The position numbers and the translations under genes were made by a program. From assembly GCA_002392545.1 (NCBI GenBank), contig DGHF01000091.1:1-34284 (forward strand): a stretch of DNA of 34,284 nt. The letters run 5' to 3'. The stretch comes from Ruminococcus sp. UBA3855. GTDB taxonomy: Bacteria > Bacillota > Clostridia > Oscillospirales > Ruminococcaceae. Positions 1 through 7,535 of the stretch are shown here, in pieces (within the stretch, counting starts at the first letter, position 1; each line of letters begins with the position of its first letter). The notes beneath the pieces are model-generated. The model saw only the letters and a list, made by a program, of their open reading frames with translations, ran no database searches and was not told where the DNA came from.

Positions 1-159
1 CTTCTGTATTCATCCTGAATTCCTCTATCAATACTGAGCCTGTATGCTATAATTTTATGTGGTGCTTTATTCTTTGTTCTTCTTTTCAACTTTCAAATTT
101 TTTATGACATTTCCTGTTTCAGTTTTATCAACAAATTGCTTTGGATAATCAAAAATTAT

Positions 160-252
160 ATGGGGGAACACAACGCATGAAGTCTTGACACACGAAATCG
201 AAAAACGAGATTTTTCTCATTCGTTTGTGTCAAGTGCGTTGCTTTCCCCCAT
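160..252. repeat. 93-base imperfect hairpin element
   Basis: This is a long interrupted palindrome. The outer arms read ATGGGGGAACACAACGCA on the left and, as reverse complement of the right end, ATGGGGGAAAGCAACGCA. Further in, CTTGACACACGA pairs with TCGTTTGTGTCAAG, and a short A-rich/T-rich stem closes the centre. The outer ATGGGGGA ends are the same as those of the tandem elements at 1296-1481, so all three look like one family, although their inner sequences differ. It lies just downstream of the minus-strand SPASM-like remnant. It could be a miniature inverted-repeat element, a structured RNA or an elaborate terminator; the sequence does not decide between these. Confidence 0.7.
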
Positions 253-265
253 GCTCCTTTTATTA

Positions 266-448
266 TTAAAATAAAATATCCTTCATGCAGACTAACGGCT
301 CATTTGCATCAAAATCCCAACTATGAAATGAATCTCCATAACAGAATTCTTTCTCCGGACAGACTTTACATTTTTCGTTCTCTTCACACAAATTCCGGCG
401 GAATACCTGAAATCTGTTCTCCCACACGTCCTTGAATCGATTCTGCTA
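266..448 (-). pseudogene. C-terminal remnant resembling a radical SAM/SPASM enzyme
   Basis: The minus strand is open from a stop codon at 448-446 to a TAA at 268-266, with no convincing start. The translation contains C-x5-C-x2-C-x5-C (in CKVCPEKEFC and its surroundings), then GDSFHSWDFD and a further Cys near the end (LVCMKD). C-x2-C-x5-C followed by a later Cys is the pattern of the C-terminal half of SPASM auxiliary iron-sulfur domains in radical SAM peptide maturases. No radical SAM core (CxxxCxxC) is present, so this is read as a decayed gene end. A promoter, a ribosome binding site and an ATG at 484-482 lie upstream, but that ATG opens only eight codons in another frame (MKKLKRPP, then TGA). 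The family call is an inference from a short fragment; it could instead be a small Cys-rich protein. Confidence 0.4.
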
Positions 449-513
449 ATGCTGCTGTCAAGGCGGTCTTTTTAGTTTTTTCATTCGGTTTTCTCCTTTC
501 GAATTTTTCATCT

Positions 514-542
514 ATTATAGCATAGTTTTATGATAATTGCAA
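514..542 (-). promoter_or_regulatory. Minus-strand promoter (TTGCAA-17-TATAAT)
   Basis: On the minus strand TTGCAA (542-537) and TATAAT (519-514) are separated by 17 bases. A ribosome binding site (AAAGGAG) and the ATG at 484-482 follow. The promoter points into the SPASM-like remnant and starts immediately downstream of the sigK stop codon. Confidence 0.6.
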
Positions 543-548
543 GTACTT

Positions 549-1232
549 TCAGAATGGCGTGCAATCATATTTTTCCTTCAGGCTCGCAAGGGCTTTTTTT
601 TCCAATCGGGAAACATAGGAGCGTGATATATTCAACTTTTTTGCTACTTCCTTCTGCGTGAGGGGAATCCCCCCAAAAAGCCCATAACGTAAAATAATGA
701 TTTCTAACTCCCTCTCGTCAAGGCATTCTTCTAAAAATCGGTATAGCTGCTGTGTGTGTATTGATAAATCTACTTGTTCTTCTAGATTCGTGCCGTCTTC
801 CAATGTGTCCATCAGCGTCAGGGTGTTGCCGTCTTTGTCTGTCATCGCTGGCTCGTTCATCGATATGTCTGTCAAATGCTTTTTCTGAGCTCGGAAATGC
901 ATCAGAATTTCATTTTCCACACATTTCGCTGCGTATGTTGAAAATCTCGTGTTCTTGCGGAAATCAAACGTTTCTACTGCTTTGATTAAACCAAATGTTC
1001 CAATTGAAACAAGTTCTTCCTGCTCTTCCCCTGAACAACGGTATTTTTTGGCTATGTGCACCACTAAACGGAGATTGTGCTCAATCAGTTTCTGTCTGGC
1101 TGATTTGTCTCCTTTCGACATCTTTTCAAAATATTCCTGCTCTTCCGCCTGAGTCAGCGGTTTCGGAAATAAATACGGCGCATCGGCATGAAGTACCCAC
1201 AATATGATTTTGCTCAATAACATTGCCAACAT
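549..1232 (-). CDS. sigK: RNA polymerase sporulation sigma factor SigK (pro-sigma-K)
   Basis: This encodes a sigma-70 family factor of the SigK/SigE type, which directs late mother-cell transcription during sporulation. The N-terminus is hydrophobic (MLAMLLSKIILWVLH) and precedes FPKPLTQAEEQEYFEKM, matching the pro-sequence plus region 2 start of pro-sigma-K, which in Bacillus is removed by the SpoIVFB protease. Region 2 (HNLRLVVHIAKKY, ELVSIGTFGLIKAVETFD, TRFSTYAAKCVENEILM) and region 4 (RELEIIILRYGL, LTQKEVAKKLNISRSYVSRLEK) are intact. The length, about 227 residues, is normal. The ATG at 1232 is preferred over a GTG at 1241 because a GGAAGG site lies 8 bases before it. The gene is continuous, with no skin-like insertion. 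A sigma-E-like -10 sequence lies upstream. Identification is firm to the SigE/SigK family and strongly favours SigK. Confidence 0.93.
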   Translation of the reverse strand: MLAMLLSKIILWVLHADAPYLFPKPLTQAEEQEYFEKMSKGDKSARQKLIEHNLRLVVHIAKKYRCSGEEQEELVSIGTFGLIKAVETFDFRKNTRFSTYAAKCVENEILMHFRAQKKHLTDISMNEPAMTDKDGNTLTLMDTLEDGTNLEEQVDLSIHTQQLYRFLEECLDERELEIIILRYGLFGGIPLTQKEVAKKLNISRSYVSRLEKKALASLKEKYDCTPF

Positions 1233-1255
1233 GACAAACACCTTCCTTTCAGTAT

Positions 1256-1284
1256 ATTGTATGCAGGAGGGCTTTTCCCATATG
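1256..1284 (-). promoter_or_regulatory. Possible sigma-E-type promoter of sigK
   Basis: Reading the minus strand, CATACAAT occurs at 1263-1256, matching the -10 consensus known for Bacillus sigma-E promoters. A CATATG, loosely like the -35 ATA core, lies about 15 bases upstream (1284-1279). Sigma-E control of sigK is established in Bacillus. The spacing and -35 are imperfect, so this is tentative. Confidence 0.4.
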
Positions 1285-1295
1285 TTATTATTTTT

Positions 1296-1481
1296 AAATG
1301 GGGGATGTTGTGCTGTGAAGGCTCAGCACATTTTGCAAAAAGCTAATGCAAAACGCACTGAGAGCACAACTTTCCCCCATACCCCTATTTAAAATGGGGG
1401 ACGTTGTGCTGTGAAGGCTCAGCACATTTTGCAAAAAGCTAATGCAAAACGCACTGAGAGCACAACTTTCCCCCATACCCC
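1296..1481. repeat. Tandem pair of 90-base hairpin elements
   Basis: Two 90-base copies, 1296-1385 and 1392-1481, repeat with a 96-base period and differ at one aligned base (T at 1306, C at 1402). Each copy is itself an imperfect palindrome: ATGGGGGATGTTGTGCT at the left pairs with the complement of AGCACAACTTTCCCCCAT at the right, and CTCAGCACATTTTGCA pairs with the complement of TGCAAAACGCACTGAG. The outer ends match the hairpin at 160-252. The pair lies just upstream of sigK, between it and the dcw promoter. A minus-strand reading frame through it is only a repeat artefact. Confidence 0.85.
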
Positions 1482-2069
1482 CTTGATTTCCCCCGAAATT
1501 TTAAACAAAAACTTTTTTTGTTTATCTTTTTGTGCAAAAAGCAGAATTTTTTTCCACCTTCTAAGGTGTTGCATTCTGCACCAAATGGGGCTTGTGGAAA
1601 TATTCGTCAGAATGCACAAAAATCGAAAAAATATTCGTAATAAATTTTTTGCTGGATAACGTTGCTATTCTATGGGGAATATGTTATAATGAATATGACG
1701 AGGTATTCGCTGTATATTGGCGGATTGTCATTATTTATCCGACCGCAGAAAAAGAGAAAAAACGTTCACAGCTCATGCCCGTCAGAACAAAAGAGAACAT
1801 AAAAAAACAGAGACACAAAAGAACGGCAGTGAACAGCATTCGAATTATCAGCTGAAATGCAGTGCTTTCGAAATTGCACTTGTGAGAAAGTTGTTTTCTG
1901 TTGTCCCTGAGGGATTGAGTAATCTGGTCAAAAGGCATATGGAAGGGCTGATACAACCGGATTTCACATTGTGCGCTTTGAGTCTGCATAACGGCGGATT
2001 TTTCCTGTTTTTGGCGCACTGCAACCGGACAGGATTTTAAATACTGTCAATTTTAGAGGAGGTTTTTCA
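1482..2069 (+). other. Intergenic region and long leader of the dcw operon
   Basis: No convincing gene was found in these 588 bases. The left part (1482-1660) is AT-rich. A promoter lies at 1662-1690, leaving an untranslated leader of roughly 370 bases before rsmH. Many Firmicutes carry mraZ immediately before rsmH; nothing here resembles it. A plus-strand frame at 1717-2040 opens with TTG, has no ribosome binding site, and its translation matches nothing recognised. The leader ends with a good ribosome binding site (GAGGAGG, about 2055-2061). Confidence 0.6.
1662..1690 (+). promoter_or_regulatory. Promoter of the dcw operon (TTGCTA-17-TATAAT)
   Basis: TTGCTA at 1662-1667 and TATAAT at 1685-1690 are separated by 17 bases. 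It is the only strong vegetative promoter seen upstream of rsmH and probably drives the division/cell-wall operon. Confidence 0.65.
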
Positions 2070-2993
2070 ATGGAGTTTGAACACATTCCGGTACTTCTCA
2101 ATGAGGTATTGGATGGGCTTGCCATTCGTCCGGACGGAATTTATGTAGATGGGACTGTTGGCGGTGCGGGTCATTCCAGAGAAATCGCTTCCCGACTGGG
2201 AGAACAGGGGCTGTTGATTGGTCTTGACCGTGACCCCGATGCTGTCGCAGTGGCGACGGAACGACTGGCAGGGTATCACGCTAAAGTGATACACTGCAAT
2301 TATTCGGAAATGCGTGAGGTGCTGGATGAAATGGGCATTCAGTCCGTTGATGGAATTCTGCTCGATTTGGGCGTTTCTTCTCATCAACTTGACGAGGCGG
2401 AACGTGGTTTTTCTTACCATGCGGATGCTCCGTTAGATATGCGCATGAGTCAGGTCGGAATCAGTGCCAAAGATATTGTGAATGACTGGGATTTGCAGGA
2501 ACTGACCAGAATTCTCCGTGATTACGGAGAAGAAAAATTTGCAAATAAAATTGCTTCTCGTATCGTCAGTGCCAGAAACTCAGCTCCCATTGAAACCACA
2601 GGACAACTTGCTGATTTAATCCGTGATGCCGTTCCACAAAAGTATCGCAGGGACAAAAACCCCTGCAAAAAGTCATTTCAGGCAATCCGTATTGCTGTGA
2701 ATGACGAATTCGGGCACTTGCAAAAAGGGCTTGCTTCTGCATTCGACTGCCTTAAATCCGGCGGAAGAATGGCGGTTATCACTTTCCATTCTCTGGAAGA
2801 CCGCATTGTCAAGCAACAGTTTGCAACATGGTGCACCGGCTGTACTTGTCCGCCCGATTTTCCGCAGTGCGTTTGCGGTAAGAAACCAAGGGCGAGGCTG
2901 GTTGTGCGGAAACCTGTCACCGCCGGAGAGGCGGAACTCGCAGAAAACCGCAGAAGTCATAGTGCAAAGCTAAGACTCATTGAAAGGAGCTGA
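2070..2993 (+). CDS. rsmH: 16S rRNA (cytosine(1402)-N(4))-methyltransferase RsmH (MraW)
   Basis: RsmH methylates N4 of cytosine 1402 in the decoding centre of 16S rRNA using S-adenosylmethionine. The 307 residues match the family length. The start (HIPVLLNEVLDGL), the SAM-binding segment YVDGTVGGAGHS, LIGLDRDPDAV, GILLDLGVSSHQLD, the RGFSYHADAPLDMRM block, FQAIRIAVNDE and the C-terminal ITFHSLEDRIVK are all present and diagnostic. The ATG at 2070 follows GAGGAGG at suitable spacing. It is the first gene of the dcw operon here, the classical position after mraZ, which is missing. The next gene starts 4 bases after its stop, with that gene's ribosome binding site inside the rsmH end. Confidence 0.97.
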   Translation: MEFEHIPVLLNEVLDGLAIRPDGIYVDGTVGGAGHSREIASRLGEQGLLIGLDRDPDAVAVATERLAGYHAKVIHCNYSEMREVLDEMGIQSVDGILLDLGVSSHQLDEAERGFSYHADAPLDMRMSQVGISAKDIVNDWDLQELTRILRDYGEEKFANKIASRIVSARNSAPIETTGQLADLIRDAVPQKYRRDKNPCKKSFQAIRIAVNDEFGHLQKGLASAFDCLKSGGRMAVITFHSLEDRIVKQQFATWCTGCTCPPDFPQCVCGKKPRARLVVRKPVTAGEAELAENRRSHSAKLRLIERS

Positions 2994-2997
2994 GTTT

Positions 2998-3465
2998 ATG
3001 GCTTATCGTTCTGGGAATGCTGTTCCCGCTGAAGAACCCACGCCCCAACATCAGCCCAAAAAAGACCCACGAATTGAAGTGGAACAGAACGGAAAAACCA
3101 GATTTTTTCCAAAATTCAAACTCATTGTGGGCGTTTTTATCTGTTTCTTTTTATTGGGGGCGGTAATTTACAGCAATGTTCAACAGTTGCAGATTAACAA
3201 CGAAATTACCGCAAAACAAAAGGAGTATACCGACCTGCAAAGCGAAAACGTCCGGATGCAGTCCGAAATTGCAGGACGAACTTCTAACAAAAATGTTCAG
3301 GAATATGCGGAAGAAGTGTTAGGCATGAGGACTATTGATTCTTCACAGATTGAATATGTCCAGATTCAGACAAGCGACGTTGTAGAAATTCCTGAGGAAG
3401 AACAGAATGTATTTGTCAAAATTAAGATACAATTTGACAATTTAGTGGCATACCTGAGGGGCTGA
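2998..3465 (+). CDS. FtsL-like septum formation protein
   Basis: This is a 155-residue bitopic membrane protein with a polar N-terminus, one membrane segment (about residues 38-58, KLIVGVFICFFLLGAVIYS) and a coiled coil after it (NNEITAKQKEYTDLQSENVR), the layout of FtsL/DivIC proteins that bridge DivIB and the septal transglycosylase/transpeptidase in the divisome. A short acidic C-terminal region follows. Sequence identity to known FtsL is low, as is usual, so the call rests on topology and on position between rsmH and the penicillin-binding protein gene. The ATG at 2998 is chosen because AAAGGAG ends 7 bases before it; an in-frame TTG at 2980 overlaps rsmH and has no site of its own. Confidence 0.8.
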   Translation: MAYRSGNAVPAEEPTPQHQPKKDPRIEVEQNGKTRFFPKFKLIVGVFICFFLLGAVIYSNVQQLQINNEITAKQKEYTDLQSENVRMQSEIAGRTSNKNVQEYAEEVLGMRTIDSSQIEYVQIQTSDVVEIPEEEQNVFVKIKIQFDNLVAYLRG

Positions 3466-3481
3466 GGCGCATAACATAAAA

Positions 3482-3665
3482 AAAGCCTGTCAGTGCCATT
3501 CCTAGCAACGGCAGAAAAAAGAAGGATACAATACGAGTGTTTACGGTGGATTGAAATTTCCGTCTAAGAGAAAAATACAGGCACTTGCCAGACGGATTTC
3601 TCCGCCGTGATTCAGGAACGTGAACAAGACAGGCAGGCATTATTCTATCACCTGCCTGTTTTGTT
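3482..3665 (+). promoter_or_regulatory. Structured segment ahead of the PBP gene, possible attenuator
   Basis: The gap between ftsL and the PBP gene is long for this operon (about 247 bases) and rich in complementary segments. TCCGTCT (3559-3565) pairs with AGACGGA (3590-3596), enclosing a small GGCA/TGCC hairpin. GCCTGT (3485-3490) can pair with ACAGGC in two places, at 3577-3582 or within the terminator stem beginning at 3629, and AGTGCC (3492-3497) can pair with GGCACT (3580-3585). Such alternatives are what an attenuator would show. No known riboswitch or T-box core was recognised. Confidence 0.4.
3629..3665 (+). terminator. Rho-independent terminator within the dcw operon
   Basis: ACAGGCAGG (3629-3637) and CCTGCCTGT (3651-3659) form a perfect 9-base-pair stem with a 13-base loop, followed by TTTGTT. 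It sits after ftsL and before the PBP gene, so it would end or attenuate the rsmH-ftsL transcript. Confidence 0.65.
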
Positions 3666-3712
3666 ACATCATCTGTTTTAATATATCATCTTTGCAGAAA
3701 GGAGAAAATGCT

Positions 3713-6040
3713 TTGAGAACTGTTGATTGTGAACCTACTACCAAAATGACAAAACGTATGCTTGGCGGTGTGTTTTTGCCCTTGCTTCTGCTTGCGGTTG
3801 GTGTTGTCATCAAATTGATAAATCTCACTGTCAGCGACCATCAAACCTATGCTGAAATGGCGAATAATACCCATTTCACCAATAAAACCATTACCGCCGG
3901 ACGTGGGGCAATTTATGACGTGAATGGTGAACCCCTTGCATGGAGTGCAACCGTTTACAAGGTATTTATCGACCCGAAACAATTTCAAAAGGAAATGAGC
4001 GAAATTGATGAGGTCATGAAAGACCGTCAGGCAAAACTGAACGCTGGCGAAACCCTCCCTGAAAATACCCTCGTTACTACCCGTGACAAATTAGAGGACG
4101 AAATTGTACAGCTCCTTTCCGAAAAACTTAATATCAGCGAAGATACCATTTTAACCGCTATGGAGAAAAATACCCAATATTATGTACTCCAAACTCAGGT
4201 AGAAAAAAATGTCGCTGATGAAATTATGGAATTTTTTGATAAACTCAATATGAATTCCATTACTACCGAAGAGGATTCTAAACGCTATTATCCTCAAAAT
4301 GAGCTTGCTGCTCAGGTTATCGGCTTTACTAACAGCGACGGAAACGGTCAATACGGTCTGGAAGCTTACTATGATGAATACCTCTCCGGCGTAAACGGAC
4401 GTGTTACTACTGCCAAAGATGGTCTTGGGAATACCATGCCTTACCGCTATTCTACTACTTATGAGGCACAGGACGGAAGCTCTTTGTATTTGACTCTGGA
4501 TTCTACTTTACAATATTACCTCGAAAAAAATCTGGAGGAAATGAGCAAAACTTATGAAGTCAATGACCGCTCCTGTGGTATCATCATGAATGCCAAAACT
4601 GGCGCAATTTACGCTATGGCTACTTACCCTTCTTTCGACTTGAATAACCCTTCTCAGATTTTTGATGAAAATACCGCCTACAAACTTAACAGCCTCCCCG
4701 AAGAAGAGTATCAGGATGCTTATATTTCTGCCCGTGAAATGCAGTGGAAAAATAAGGCGATTACTGAACTGTATGTTCCGGGGTCTGTCTTTAAGATTTT
4801 TACCACTGCTATGGCTATTGAGGAAAAAGACGTGAACCCTGACACCGATTATTTCAACTGCACCGGCAGTGTCACATTCGCCGGAAATCCCCCTACTACT
4901 ATCCATTGCCATCTCCATAGCGGTCACGGTATGCAGACTTTTTCAGAAGCCCTTACGAATTCCTGCAACCCTGCTTTTATGGAGGTCGGAAAACGTGTCG
5001 GGATTCATAAATTCTGTCAGTATTTCAGCGCATTCGGTCTGACGGAACGCACCGGAATTGACCTGCCTAGTGAAATTTCTTCCCTCTATATCCCTGAAAA
5101 GAAAATGGGACAGATTGAACTTGCTTCCAGTTCCTTCGGGCAGACTAACACCATGACCCCCATTGAAATGATTACCGGAATCGCTGCGGCAATTAACGGC
5201 GGTTATCTCGTTGAACCTCATGTTGTCAATAAAATTGTTTCCAGTGACGGAAACGTCATTAAAACTTTCGGTACTAACATCAAAAGACAGGTCATCTCTG
5301 AAGAAAGTTCCGCAACTGTCCGGAAATTGCTTCAGGCTGTCGTTGATAATAACGGCGGTTCAAATGCTTATATCAAAGGCTACGCTATCGGCGGTAAATC
5401 CGGTACTTCTCAGAAAGTTATTGATGGGAAAGTCTCCAGCGACCATTATGTTGCTTCTTATACTTGTTTCGCTCCTGCTAATGACCCCGAAATTATTATG
5501 CTCGTCATGGCTGATGACCCTAACCCTAATATCGGTTACTATGGTTCAAAGGTGACTGCTCCCTGTGCCAGAAATATCATGGAAGAATCCTTGAAATACC
5601 TCGGCTATTATCCAGAATATACCGAAACAGAATACAAGGAACTGGATGTTCCTGTTCCGCTTCTGCTGGATGAGGATGTTGCAAAGGCTCAGGAAACTCT
5701 TGAGGCACTGGGGCTGAAATATCAGGTTGTCGGCGACGGTGAAAAAGTCGTTGGTCAATGTCCTTCTACTGGATTGTCTATCTCTCCGGAAGGCACGGTC
5801 ATTCTTTATACCGTCGAAAATTATATGCCTGATAAAGTCGAAGTTCCCGATTTGCAGGGATTCACTGCTACTGATGCTAATGAAGCTCTGACAAACCGTG
5901 GCTTGAATTATGTGGCTGTCGGGGCTTCTACTGACCGTTCAGATGTGCTTGTGTTGTCGCAGTCCATTGAAGCGGGTGAAATGGTTGAGGTCGGCACGGT
6001 CATTCAGCTGACTTATTTCGTTAATGACCAGACAGGTTGA
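3713..6040 (+). CDS. Class B penicillin-binding protein with PASTA domains (PBP2/SpoVD type)
   Basis: This is a membrane-anchored peptidoglycan transpeptidase for septal or spore-cortex wall synthesis. From the chosen start there are 775 residues: a membrane anchor (about 14-37), a dimerisation/pedestal domain, and the transpeptidase domain with SVFK (nucleophile Ser358), SCN (417-419) and KSGT (562-565). Two PASTA domains end the protein (about 643-705 and 706-775). Homologues are PbpB/PBP2x for division and SpoVD for sporulation; both fit the dcw position, and PASTA domains alone do not separate them. The start is TTG at 3713, because GAAAGGAG (3697-3704) is 8 bases upstream; an ATG at 3708 runs straight into a stop, and an upstream in-frame GTG at 3620 overlaps the terminator. 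The gene is preceded by the structured segment at 3482-3665. murE follows after 21 bases. Confidence 0.93.
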   Translation: MRTVDCEPTTKMTKRMLGGVFLPLLLLAVGVVIKLINLTVSDHQTYAEMANNTHFTNKTITAGRGAIYDVNGEPLAWSATVYKVFIDPKQFQKEMSEIDEVMKDRQAKLNAGETLPENTLVTTRDKLEDEIVQLLSEKLNISEDTILTAMEKNTQYYVLQTQVEKNVADEIMEFFDKLNMNSITTEEDSKRYYPQNELAAQVIGFTNSDGNGQYGLEAYYDEYLSGVNGRVTTAKDGLGNTMPYRYSTTYEAQDGSSLYLTLDSTLQYYLEKNLEEMSKTYEVNDRSCGIIMNAKTGAIYAMATYPSFDLNNPSQIFDENTAYKLNSLPEEEYQDAYISAREMQWKNKAITELYVPGSVFKIFTTAMAIEEKDVNPDTDYFNCTGSVTFAGNPPTTIHCHLHSGHGMQTFSEALTNSCNPAFMEVGKRVGIHKFCQYFSAFGLTERTGIDLPSEISSLYIPEKKMGQIELASSSFGQTNTMTPIEMITGIAAAINGGYLVEPHVVNKIVSSDGNVIKTFGTNIKRQVISEESSATVRKLLQAVVDNNGGSNAYIKGYAIGGKSGTSQKVIDGKVSSDHYVASYTCFAPANDPEIIMLVMADDPNPNIGYYGSKVTAPCARNIMEESLKYLGYYPEYTETEYKELDVPVPLLLDEDVAKAQETLEALGLKYQVVGDGEKVVGQCPSTGLSISPEGTVILYTVENYMPDKVEVPDLQGFTATDANEALTNRGLNYVAVGASTDRSDVLVLSQSIEAGEMVEVGTVIQLTYFVNDQTG

Positions 6041-6061
6041 TTTTTGGAAGGAGATGGGTTT

Positions 6062-7513
6062 ATGAAACTTTCAGATTTGTTAGAGGGAAGATACCCCACT
6101 ACTTTGGGTGACAGGGAAATTACTTTCATTACAGACGATAACCGGAAAATTGTTCCTGATTGTATTTATGTCTGTGTAAAGGGCGGAAATTTTGACGGTC
6201 ACTCTGTTGCTGAAAAGGCTCTCGAACAGGGGGCGACTATTGTTATTGTTGAGCGTGATTTGGGTCTCGGTGAACGTCAAATTATTGTTCCCGATAGCCG
6301 TGAGGAATATGGAAATCTCTGTTCCGCTTGGTTCGGTCATCCTGAACAGAAAATGTTTTTCATTGGTGTGACTGGGACTAACGGCAAAACTACCATCACA
6401 ACTGTTATCAAACATATTTTGACCGAACTTGGGCATAAAGTCGGCTTAATCGGCACGATTCAAAATGAAATCGGTGACGAAATTGTCCATACTGACAATA
6501 CTACCCCTATGACGTTCGATTTGATGGCTCTCTACAAAAGAATGTATGATTCCGGCTGTGATACTGTTGTCATGGAGGTTTCTTCTTTCGGGCTGGTTCA
6601 GAAAAGAATCGGAACAACTCATTTTGATATTGCTGTCTTTACAAACCTCACTCAAGACCACCTCGACTATCACAAGACAATGGAAAATTATTATCAGGCG
6701 AAACGAATGTTATTCAATATCTGCGATAAAGCTATTATCAATGTCGGGGATGAGTATGGAAAGCGTTTGTTTGATGAGATTTCCTGCGAAAAGTACAGTT
6801 ATGGAAATGGTGACAAAAATCCCGACTGTGATTTTGCTTATACTCCTGTTTCCGTTAAGGCTGACAAAACTTCTTTTGTTCTCGCTCGCAAGGGTGAACC
6901 GGAAAACCTCTGGATTGATATGCATTTGATTGGCTATTTCAATGTTGCAAATACTACGGCGGTTTATGCTGTTTGCCGACTTATGGGCTGGAAAGATTCT
7001 GTCATTATTCCGGCTCTCAAAAAATGCAGGGGTGTTAAGGGCAGATGTGAAGTCATTCCCACCGGAAAGAATTTTTCCGTTATCTGCGACTATGCCCATA
7101 CCCCTGATGCCATTGAAAATATCCTCGAAAATGTGAAACTCTACACTGAAAGACAGTTGATTTGTCTTTTCGGTTGCGGTGGAAACCGTGACAAAACTAA
7201 ACGCCCTCTTATGGCTAAGGCGGCGGCGAAATTTGCTGACAAGTTAATTGTCACTTCTGATAACCCCCGTGATGAAGACCCCAGAGCAATTATTGATGAT
7301 ATTCTTGACGGTTTGCAGGGGTCTGGTGTCCCATATGATGTGGTTATCGACAGAAAAGAAGCCATTGCTCACGCTCTCAAAATCGCTAAGGGCGGGGATG
7401 TGATTGTCCTTGCCGGAAAGGGGCATGAGGATTATCAGATTTTCGAAAATAACCGCCATATTCATTTCGATGAGCGTGAAGTTGTGGCGGAGGCTCTCAA
7501 AAATTTGGATTGA
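6062..7513 (+). CDS. murE: UDP-N-acetylmuramoyl-L-alanyl-D-glutamate--2,6-diaminopimelate ligase MurE
   Basis: MurE adds the third amino acid to the peptidoglycan precursor in the cytoplasm, using ATP. The protein has 483 residues, usual for MurE. The ATP-binding loop GTNGKTT is at about 105-111, and the Mur ligase central and C-terminal domains follow (SYGNGDKNPDC, CDYAHTPDAIENIL, FGCGGNRDKTKRPLMAK). The motif DNPR at 400-403 is the one associated with meso-diaminopimelate specificity (lysine-adding enzymes differ there), so the cell wall is predicted to contain meso-DAP. ATG at 6062 is preferred because GGAAGGAG lies before it; an upstream in-frame TTG at 6044 overlaps that site. It lies in the operon between the PBP gene and murF. 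Confidence 0.96.
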   Translation: MKLSDLLEGRYPTTLGDREITFITDDNRKIVPDCIYVCVKGGNFDGHSVAEKALEQGATIVIVERDLGLGERQIIVPDSREEYGNLCSAWFGHPEQKMFFIGVTGTNGKTTITTVIKHILTELGHKVGLIGTIQNEIGDEIVHTDNTTPMTFDLMALYKRMYDSGCDTVVMEVSSFGLVQKRIGTTHFDIAVFTNLTQDHLDYHKTMENYYQAKRMLFNICDKAIINVGDEYGKRLFDEISCEKYSYGNGDKNPDCDFAYTPVSVKADKTSFVLARKGEPENLWIDMHLIGYFNVANTTAVYAVCRLMGWKDSVIIPALKKCRGVKGRCEVIPTGKNFSVICDYAHTPDAIENILENVKLYTERQLICLFGCGGNRDKTKRPLMAKAAAKFADKLIVTSDNPRDEDPRAIIDDILDGLQGSGVPYDVVIDRKEAIAHALKIAKGGDVIVLAGKGHEDYQIFENNRHIHFDEREVVAEALKNLD

Positions 7514-7535
7514 TTAGAAGATAGGAGAAAAAATC

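Noticed and set aside
1294..1476. Minus-strand frame with an exact internal 28-residue repeat
   Set aside because: It is created by the tandem hairpin elements; it has no ribosome binding site and matches nothing.
1296..1481. Possible CRISPR array
   Set aside because: Only two 90-base copies, 6 bases apart, each palindromic throughout; no short repeats with unique spacers and no cas genes.
1717..2040. Plus-strand frame of 107 codons in the dcw leader
   Set aside because: TTG start without a ribosome binding site, no recognised family, not MraZ.
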